DNA of 8,405 nt, from contig JAGLRY010000256.1 in NCBI GenBank assembly GCA_023135995.1, forward strand, positions 1-8,405, read 5' to 3'. Source of the stretch: Candidatus Aminicenantota bacterium (GTDB taxonomy: Bacteria > Acidobacteriota > Aminicenantia > Aminicenantales > Aminicenantaceae). The notes beneath the pieces are model-generated. The model worked only from the letters and a program-made list of their open reading frames with translations, was not told the DNA's origin and did not search any database. Position numbers and translations under genes: made by a program. Numbering within the stretch: the stretch's first letter is position 1; each line of letters starts with the position of its first letter. Below are positions 1 to 4,741 of the stretch, piece after piece.

Positions 1-113
1 ACATACCGTTTGGCTTCGGCAATTTCGTCCTTTGATTTCTAAATTGTATCCTTATAGACGAGATTTTGAGTGTATTATTCTCGTCTGTTATTAAAAGGAT
101 GTTCTTAAAAGGA
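1..113. other. Left-edge region without a supported gene
   Basis: No reading frame here can be supported as a gene. The forward frames close quickly, at 33-35, 40-42 and 92-94, and none shows a recognisable protein end. On the minus strand, AAGGA (27-31 region) lies a few bases before a possible TTG start, so a leftward gene could begin here and run off the edge, but fewer than 10 codons are visible. The right part of the region holds the direct repeat described separately. Confidence 0.4.
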
Positions 114-114
114 T
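91..114 (+). repeat. 10-bp direct repeat abutting the TA-1 promoter (candidate antitoxin operator)
   Basis: TTAAAAGGAT occurs exactly at 91-100 and again at 105-114, a period of 14 bp. The second copy ends on the first base of the -35 hexamer. An inverted AAGGAT core also occurs at 48-53 (ATCCTT). Ribbon-helix-helix antitoxins usually repress their own operon by binding repeated short half-sites at the promoter, so this is a plausible operator. The repeat is seen directly. Its binding role is inferred. Confidence 0.45.
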
Positions 115-142
115 TGACATTTTGGAGAAATTGTCTTACAAT
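114..142 (+). promoter_or_regulatory. Near-consensus sigma70-type promoter of TA module 1
   Basis: The -35 hexamer TTGACA (114-119) is a perfect match to consensus. It is followed by exactly 17 bp and a -10 hexamer TACAAT (137-142), 5 of 6 to consensus. Counting from the -10, transcription should begin at about 149-150, which is the A of the ATG at 150, so the message would be leaderless. The -10 also lies in the short palindrome TACA-A-TGTA (137-145), which could serve as an operator. Confidence 0.75.
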
Positions 143-149
143 GTATTAC

Positions 150-371
150 ATGAAAACAAATATCTTAACAATTCGGCTGGATAAAGACCTTGATGACTTG
201 CTGACCAAAGCCAGTAAGCGATCTGGGAAAAACAAAAGTGAGATTGCTCGGGAAGCGCTCAGGCGTCAGCTCAGACTTGAACGCTTCGAAGAGTTGAGAA
301 AACGAATTATGCCTTTCGCAGAGGCGCGTGGCTATTTGACTGATGAAGATATATTCTCCCAGATATCATGA
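150..371 (+). CDS. CopG/ribbon-helix-helix family antitoxin (TA module 1)
   Basis: This is a 73-residue protein, the expected size for an RHH antitoxin. The N-terminus (TNILTIRLDKDLDDLLTK) reads as the beta-strand plus first helix of a ribbon-helix-helix fold. It is followed by a GKNKSEIAREALRRQL helix typical of the family. The charged C-terminal tail would wrap and neutralise the toxin. The ORF is open back to 66, but the strong promoter at 114-142 places the likely transcript start at 150, so I chose that ATG; ATG 141 would add only three residues. The stop overlaps the toxin start (ATGA), implying translational coupling. It probably represses its own operon through repeats near the promoter. 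The family call is firm, the start slightly less so. Confidence 0.85.
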   Translation: MKTNILTIRLDKDLDDLLTKASKRSGKNKSEIAREALRRQLRLERFEELRKRIMPFAEARGYLTDEDIFSQIS

Positions 372-784
372 AGGTGTTTCTTGATACCAATGTTCTAGTG
401 AGTGCAGCGGCCACAAGAGGTCTTTGCGCAGATGTATTGAGAGAGGTTCTTATTTCTCATAAATTGGTTGTTTCTCCCCCTCTTTTTTCAGAGTTGGAAA
501 ATATCCTTAAAAAAAAGCTAAACCTTCCTTATGAACTTATCTCTGAATTTATCGAAATTCTCCAACAGGATGCGCATCAATCATCTCAATCAGATTTACC
601 GGATGTTGAAATCCAAGATAAAGACGATTTGACCATTCTGTCATCTGCCCTAAATGGCGAAACTGATGTATTTATTACAGGAGATAAGGAACTTTTGGAG
701 TTAAGCAGGATAAACGATATGGATATTATTTCACCTAAGATGTTCTGGGAAAGGCTCAAAGTTCAATTCACAAAAGACAGATAA
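368..784 (+). CDS. PIN-domain toxin, putative ribonuclease (TA module 1)
   Basis: This is a 138-residue single-domain PIN protein of the group annotated as 'putative toxin-antitoxin system toxin component, PIN family' (COG1569-like). PIN toxins are Mg2+-dependent endoribonucleases. The expected acidic residues are present: Asp6 in FLDTNVLVSA, Glu42 in the SELENIL helix, Asp86/Asp87 in KDDLTILSSAL, and Asp106 in FITGDKELL. The active site therefore looks intact. Its ATG overlaps the antitoxin stop by ATGA and has no good Shine-Dalgarno of its own, so expression probably depends on coupling to the antitoxin. The gene ends 42 bp from the convergent end of the multiheme cytochrome gene, and I see no convincing terminator hairpin in that gap. 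RNA target and trigger cannot be read from sequence. Confidence 0.9.
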   Translation: MKVFLDTNVLVSAAATRGLCADVLREVLISHKLVVSPPLFSELENILKKKLNLPYELISEFIEILQQDAHQSSQSDLPDVEIQDKDDLTILSSALNGETDVFITGDKELLELSRINDMDIISPKMFWERLKVQFTKDR

Positions 785-826
785 GCCTTTAAATCTTTAT
801 ATGTAACTTTTGATTTGCACCCTGTT

Positions 827-3181
827 TTACAACCGAGATCGCAAGAGTTGTTCTAACTGGCGGAAAGATTGATCTTGGGGGTACAATTCAATCAATCTCA
901 GTGTGTATTCCAAGGCATCCTCAAATTTGCTAAGGTCTCGGTTTATAGTAGTCAGTGCATACAGGAGATCACGATCGTAGGGATGGAAATCGAGTGCATT
1001 CTTCAGGACATTCAGAGCGTCTTGGGATTTTTGCCTGGAATGGAGAGCAATTCCATAGACATAGCTAAATCGGGAATTTTCTGGTGCCAATTCTGTGGCC
1101 TTTTTCAAGTATTCAAGGGCATTGTTATAGTTTTTTTGCCTGACGTAAAGGAGTCCAAGGGCATGATAGACATCGGAAAATGAAGGATTTAGCTCTAGGG
1201 CCTGCTTCAACGCTTTCTCGCCCAGATCATCTTTCCCCTGTGATCGATAGAGGTCTGCAAGATTGATGTATGTGTGATAGAGCATGGGTTCGAGCTTTAT
1301 GGCCTTTCTGTATTCGGCTTCGGCGGCTGTTTGATCTCCCTCCAGAGTAGCGATTACGCCCAGGTTGAGATGGGATGTGGGATGATCGGCGTTTATGTAC
1401 TGCACCTGCTTGTATTCATCCAGAGCGATCCTTAAAAGCCGCCGTTCTTCGCGTGTCATTTGACTCCGTGACGCCCCGGCAAGGGAAAATGCTGCTCTCA
1501 CCCTGACCAGGCGAACAGGATCTTTCAGGAGGTGTTTGATCAGAGGAAACCTTTCGTGTGTAGTCACCATCTCGAGCGATTGAACAGCCATGGATCGTAT
1601 CAATGGATCAGGATCATTGATGTTCTGCCTTATCGCAGAGAACGCTTCCTTAGAAGGATAATTTCCCAGGAGTGACAATGCTGTCGCACGTTGCATGGGC
1701 GGGTTTTGTCTGTCATTAGCCAGCCCAATTAATCCCCCGACCGCCTCAGGATAACCACGACGGCCGGCATGGAAGATCTCTCCATAATGCGTCTGGCCAT
1801 CTTGAAGCTCTCCATACCATTGTCTGCAATAGTCGGCCGCCCATCGATTCAATTTATCCTTGTGGTCATGACACTGAATACAGGCGTTCGGTGTTTCCAA
1901 TCGATCCGAGAGGTCCGGACGCGGCACTCTCATGCTGTGATCACGGCGCGGGTCGACGACCATGTAAGTGCGTTCCACCATATGACACTCCACACAGAGG
2001 TTTCCTGTGGAATCGTCCTTGTGGAAGTGATGGGACTTCACACCAAATTTTTCCTGTAGATGGCATCTGTAGCAGAGGGCATTTCCCTGAATAAAGACTT
2101 TACCGCTATGGGGCTCGTGACAGTCTCTGCAGCCCACACCTGCCAGGAACATTTTACTTTGAAGATACGAACCGTAAACATAGACCTCTTCGTAGATCTG
2201 GCCGTCGGGATAATAAAGGTGTTCTTCCAGGACGCTCGGCGTATGGGTATCTAAAAAAGGCCTGTTGTGCACGTAAGGCTCGTTAGCGAGAGCTCTTCTG
2301 GCATGGCAACGGGCGCACATCTCCACAAGAGCTTGGGTTTGTTTGGGGACGGTCCGCTCTGCTGTGCCTTTCTCAGGATCTCTGAATACCCATGTGGCAC
2401 CATCGGTCTCCTTCAAACGGATGACGAGACCCAGATAACCTGTTGTTTCGTACCTCTGTCCTCTGTCTGCGGCTTCGGCCCATTTGACATGCTCGGATCC
2501 CGGACCGTGGCAAGCCTCACAGGAAACATCGATCTCGGACCAGACGGTGTTGTATTCCTCCTTGAACCGGTCATACTGTTTGCGTAAGTTCGTCGAATGA
2601 CACTCAGAACACATGTAATTCCAATTCTGTGTGATTCTGGTCCAGAACAGAATCTCGCTGGGCTCGATGCGTTCATCGCCATAAATGTGAAACCACCTCT
2701 GCCCGCCTTCATCTTCGGGGCGAGTATCCCAACACAGGGGCAGACATTGATAAGCTCCTCTCGGGAATTCGATGAGGTACTGTTGGAGAGGCCGTATGCC
2801 GAAGACATATTCTATCGGATAATCCACAAATTTGCCGTCAGGGCCCTCTGTATACACATAAAATTTGTCTTCTTTTTTATAGAAACGAGATTCTATGCCC
2901 GAATGGACGAAAACCGCATTTCCGAAATCACCGAGTACTGTCTCTTCTGTTGCAACATCCATTGCCATATCGTGGTCGGAACCGACATACAGGTCATACT
3001 GTCTCTTGTGGCAATCGATGCAAGCCCGACGGCCGACGTGTTCAGCTTTAGAAACATTCGTCTCTTCTGCACTATGCTCAGCAATCTCGGCAACTTCAGA
3101 TTCCTCCTCTTTACGGCATCTCAATCCCACGAGAATTATCAATAACAAAATGGCGATTATTATATTGCGCAGTTGAATCAT
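827..3181 (-). CDS. Octaheme cytochrome c with HEAT-like and TPR C-terminal regions
   Basis: This 784-residue protein is expected to be exported. An N-terminal hydrophobic segment (residues 6-20) is followed by Arg-Cys and a charged linker, consistent with a signal or membrane anchor; a lipobox is not canonical because Arg precedes Cys22. Eight CxxCH heme c sites start at residues 54, 191, 221, 289, 351, 370, 396 and 434. The WDTRPEDEGGQRWFHIY and NWNYMCSECHSTNLRK stretches are typical of a family of cytochrome c554-like multiheme proteins with TPR tails. Residues ~475-570 look like HEAT-type helical repeats and ~595-775 like about five TPRs (for example SHLNLGVI, YINLADLY, YHALGLLY), suggesting a protein-docking platform. 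The start is supported by AAGGA (3193-3189) seven bases upstream. It is divergent from the Rieske gene, so co-regulation is possible. The exact substrate is unknown; electron transfer in the periplasm is the safe statement. Confidence 0.88.
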   Translation of the reverse strand: MIQLRNIIIAILLLIILVGLRCRKEEESEVAEIAEHSAEETNVSKAEHVGRRACIDCHKRQYDLYVGSDHDMAMDVATEETVLGDFGNAVFVHSGIESRFYKKEDKFYVYTEGPDGKFVDYPIEYVFGIRPLQQYLIEFPRGAYQCLPLCWDTRPEDEGGQRWFHIYGDERIEPSEILFWTRITQNWNYMCSECHSTNLRKQYDRFKEEYNTVWSEIDVSCEACHGPGSEHVKWAEAADRGQRYETTGYLGLVIRLKETDGATWVFRDPEKGTAERTVPKQTQALVEMCARCHARRALANEPYVHNRPFLDTHTPSVLEEHLYYPDGQIYEEVYVYGSYLQSKMFLAGVGCRDCHEPHSGKVFIQGNALCYRCHLQEKFGVKSHHFHKDDSTGNLCVECHMVERTYMVVDPRRDHSMRVPRPDLSDRLETPNACIQCHDHKDKLNRWAADYCRQWYGELQDGQTHYGEIFHAGRRGYPEAVGGLIGLANDRQNPPMQRATALSLLGNYPSKEAFSAIRQNINDPDPLIRSMAVQSLEMVTTHERFPLIKHLLKDPVRLVRVRAAFSLAGASRSQMTREERRLLRIALDEYKQVQYINADHPTSHLNLGVIATLEGDQTAAEAEYRKAIKLEPMLYHTYINLADLYRSQGKDDLGEKALKQALELNPSFSDVYHALGLLYVRQKNYNNALEYLKKATELAPENSRFSYVYGIALHSRQKSQDALNVLKNALDFHPYDRDLLYALTTINRDLSKFEDALEYTLRLIELYPQDQSFRQLEQLLRSRL

Positions 3182-3254
3182 CAGAGTATCCTTAGGCTTC
3201 TAAAGACAGTCTGCACATTAACGCTTCACTCTGGAAAAAGCAAGGTTCCTCCAG

Positions 3255-3284
3255 TTGATTTTTTGTCTGAAGATTCTGTATGAT
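3255..3284 (+). promoter_or_regulatory. Predicted sigma70-type promoter of the Rieske gene
   Basis: TTGATT (3255-3260) and TATGAT (3279-3284) are separated by 18 bp, about 80 bp upstream of the chosen Rieske start. The -10 lies in the 12-mer TTCTGTATGATA (3274-3285), which recurs exactly at the predicted cytochrome b promoter. A short inverted repeat, CTGGA (3231-3235) and TCCAG (3250-3254), lies just upstream and might bind a regulator. The hexamers are seen directly; their function is inferred. Confidence 0.5.
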
Positions 3285-3363
3285 ACCTGCGATAGATAAA
3301 ACAAGCAGAGTAAAGAAGCACTCGAGTTGATTCTCATCTTTGGGATCGTTTGAAGTCAGAACC

Positions 3364-3825
3364 ATGAAAGAAGATAGGGGCAAAATAACCAGGCGGCTAT
3401 TTCTCGGAAAAGTAGCGATTAGTGGAGCTATTGGTGCGGGGATTTTGGCTGCACTTGGGGCCTTGAGAGAAGTTATCCCACCTCTAGCAAAGGAAAATAA
3501 AAAGTTCACGATCGGCAAATTGTATGACTTTCCACTCAATACACTTTTTCTTATCGCAGCGCATAATGTCTTTATCTATCGAGACTATGAAGGCGTTCGA
3601 GCTTTGTCAGCGGTGTGTACGCATCTGGGATGTGTGCTCGAAGCAACAGGGGAGGGCCTTCAGTGCCCCTGCCACGGTTCACGTTTCAATGATAAAGGCC
3701 GAGTGCTGTCAGGTCCCGCTCTAAGATCTCTGGCTTACTTCAAGGTAGATGTTGCACCAGATGGTCAGCTTCTTGTCGACATAAGCCAGAAAGTTTCTTA
3801 TGACAAGAAACTTAAAATCATGTGA
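3364..3825 (+). CDS. Rieske 2Fe-2S protein of a bc-type quinol oxidase complex
   Basis: This 153-residue subunit takes one electron from quinol at the Qo site of cytochrome b and passes it to the c-type cytochrome. The N-terminus carries a Tat-like ITRRLFLGK signal followed by a hydrophobic anchor (about 17-34), so it should be exported folded and tethered to the membrane. Cluster motifs are complete: CTHLGC (Cys85, His87, Cys90) and CPCHGS (Cys101, Cys103, His104). Cys85/His87/Cys101/His104 should bind the cluster and Cys90-Cys103 form the disulfide. After CPCHGS the residue equivalent to the redox-tuning Tyr is Phe108, suggesting a lowered potential. I chose ATG 3364 because it places the twin arginine near the N-terminus and has GAAG eight bases upstream; a TTG at 3340 is possible but less likely. 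Its cytochrome b partner lies downstream beyond an antiparallel TA module. Confidence 0.93.
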   Translation: MKEDRGKITRRLFLGKVAISGAIGAGILAALGALREVIPPLAKENKKFTIGKLYDFPLNTLFLIAAHNVFIYRDYEGVRALSAVCTHLGCVLEATGEGLQCPCHGSRFNDKGRVLSGPALRSLAYFKVDVAPDGQLLVDISQKVSYDKKLKIM

Positions 3826-3829
3826 TTTT
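3791..3829. terminator. Double inverted repeat at a convergent gene junction (possible bidirectional terminator)
   Basis: A perfect 9-bp hairpin, AAGTTTCTT (3791-3799) and AAGAAACTT (3805-3813) with a 5-nt loop, is followed at once by AAAATCA-TG-TGATTTT (3814-3829), a 7-bp stem around a 2-nt centre that contains the Rieske stop codon. The element abuts the end of the convergent PIN toxin gene. Both stems are AT-rich, and only the second ends in a short T run on each strand, so termination would be moderate at best. An alternative is a scar or target site connected with arrival of the TA cassette. Confidence 0.45.
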
Positions 3830-4234
3830 CTACTCCAGCCAATTCTCGATTTTTAATCTGGGGATGTCCTTAAAATGGCGAATATTTCCGGATACAAGAA
3901 TGAATTTATGCTGAAGCGCAATGGAAGCGATTCTTAAATCTGGCTCATTTCTATTGATTCCTCTTTTCTCAAGCTTTGCCTTGAGTTGCCCATAGACTTG
4001 GGCGGTTTCCTCATCAAAAGAAAGGACTGTAACATTCGGAAATACCGTCTCCTCGAAGGCTCTAAGAATTTTCTCTTTTCTCGGTGACCGGTAAGCCCCA
4101 TAATAAATTTCAGCTACGTTGATGGAGGTCGTATATTGAAACTCTGATGGAAGGCTCCTGAGATTTTTTAAAAGCCTGGGCGATGGACGGCTCTTGACGA
4201 TATTGCTTAAGGAATCTGTATCTAATATATACAT
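3830..4234 (-). CDS. VapC-like PIN-domain toxin (TA module 2)
   Basis: This 134-residue PIN-domain ribonuclease has the usual VapC length. Catalytic acidic residues are visible: Asp5 in MYILDTDSLS, Glu42 in NVAEIYYG, Asp99 in NEPDLRIASIAL, and the C-terminal Asn117 in VSGNIRHF. The ending RLKIENWLE matches the usual VapC end, so the gene appears complete. It starts inside the antitoxin stop (TGATG overlap), implying coupled translation. It ends four bases from the Rieske stop on the opposite strand. It is not closely similar to the PIN toxin at 368-784: the length, spacing and motif context differ. The function as an RNA-cleaving toxin follows from the family; the target is unknown. Confidence 0.92.
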   Translation of the reverse strand: MYILDTDSLSNIVKSRPSPRLLKNLRSLPSEFQYTTSINVAEIYYGAYRSPRKEKILRAFEETVFPNVTVLSFDEETAQVYGQLKAKLEKRGINRNEPDLRIASIALQHKFILVSGNIRHFKDIPRLKIENWLE

Positions 4235-4512
4235 CAGAGAGGCACAGAACGAGAAGTCTCCTTTTCTCTGCTTTCATAGATCGATTCGGTCATCCTGTCG
4301 ATCTCCTCATCTAAGCTGGCCAGAACTCCTTTGGCCATAATAAGCCCCTTTTTTTTCTGATTGCGAAGGTTCTCATATTCCTCTATGGGAAGCAAGATGG
4401 CTGCAGGTTTCCCCTTCCTAGTAATGGAGATTGTATCCTTACGAATAATGACGCGATTTATGATCTCTGAAAGTTTGGCCTTTGCTTCTGTTATTGTTAC
4501 AACGTCTTTCAT
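4234..4512 (-). CDS. Phd/YefM-type antitoxin (TA module 2)
   Basis: This 92-residue antitoxin has the N-terminal Phd/YefM DNA-binding fold: VTITEAKAKLSEIINRV, then DTISITRKGKPAAILLPIEEYENL (residues about 5-50). The charged C-terminal helix (about 60-92, DEEIDRMTESIYESREKE) would bind and block the PIN toxin. Pairing of a Phd-type antitoxin with a PIN toxin, rather than Doc or RelE, is a known combination. A strong Shine-Dalgarno GAGGAGG (4524-4518) precedes the ATG by five bases. The promoter and palindromic half-sites at 4529-4557 suggest autorepression. Its stop overlaps the toxin start. Confidence 0.92.
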   Translation of the reverse strand: MKDVVTITEAKAKLSEIINRVIIRKDTISITRKGKPAAILLPIEEYENLRNQKKKGLIMAKGVLASLDEEIDRMTESIYESREKETSRSVPL

Positions 4513-4528
4513 ATCCGCCTCCTCAAAT

Positions 4529-4557
4529 AATATAGTCTAAATGACTATTAAAGTCAA
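4529..4557 (-). promoter_or_regulatory. Promoter of TA module 2
   Basis: Read on the minus strand, TTGACT (4557-4552), a 17-bp spacer and TATATT (4534-4529) form a good sigma70-type promoter. The predicted start, about 4523, falls at the edge of the GAGGAGG ribosome site, so the leader would be only about ten bases. Confidence 0.65.
4532..4555. promoter_or_regulatory. Candidate antitoxin operator: alternating AGTC/GACT boxes
   Basis: The perfect inverted repeat ATAGTC-TAAAT-GACTAT (4532-4548) covers the -10 and spacer of the TA-2 promoter. A second overlapping inverted repeat, TGACT-ATTAA-AGTCA (4542-4556), shares its middle arm. The tetramers AGTC (4534), GACT (4543) and AGTC (4552) therefore sit every 9 bp in alternating orientation. 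Binding here would occlude the promoter, as expected for conditional autoregulation. The repeats are observed; the binder is inferred. Confidence 0.5.
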
Positions 4558-4698
4558 TTCCAAAAGATTTGCTATACAAGAATTTTTCATTTCTTTTTAT
4601 ATTAATTGTCTCTTGTTTGAAATGACGACATGCTCATCAGGATTTTCTCAGTCCCATAATGAGTTTCATTGAAAAATCAGAGGATGTAGACTACTTTG

Positions 4699-4727
4699 TT
4701 GTCGTTGACGATTTTTTTCTGTATGAT
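4699..4727 (+). promoter_or_regulatory. Predicted promoter of cytochrome b and the octaheme cytochrome
   Basis: TTGTCG (4699-4704), 17 bp, and TATGAT (4722-4727). The -10 lies in TTCTGTATGATA (4717-4728), identical to the 12-mer at the Rieske promoter. The predicted transcript start, about 4734, is only some eight bases before the ATG at 4742, giving a near-leaderless message. The rest of the 229-bp divergent gap (roughly 4558-4698) is AT-rich, and I see no gene or strong structure in it. Confidence 0.5.
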
Positions 4728-4741
4728 ATTTCTAATTCGAT

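Noticed and set aside
66..149. N-terminal extension of the TA-1 antitoxin back to 66 or 99
   Set aside because: The extension crosses the direct repeat and a near-perfect promoter and does not resemble an RHH N-terminus.
827..895. Lipoprotein modification of the octaheme HEAT/TPR protein at Cys22 (gene start lies at the 3181 end)
   Set aside because: The residues before Cys22 (GLR) do not fit a lipobox; an uncleaved anchor or ordinary signal peptide is equally likely.
2413..3145. Several frames antisense to or overlapping the octaheme HEAT/TPR gene
   Set aside because: They are shadows of a long cytochrome gene with eight well-placed heme motifs; none has a recognisable domain.
3192..3539. 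115-codon minus-strand frame between the two divergent genes
   Set aside because: It overlaps the Rieske gene over its Tat signal and anchor, has no recognisable domain, and its start lies inside a clear Rieske coding region.
4641..4679. Possible hairpin upstream of cytochrome b (GATTTT/AAAATC with inner CTCA/TGAG)
   Set aside because: The arms are short and unevenly spaced in AT-rich sequence; it is not convincing as a terminator or riboswitch.
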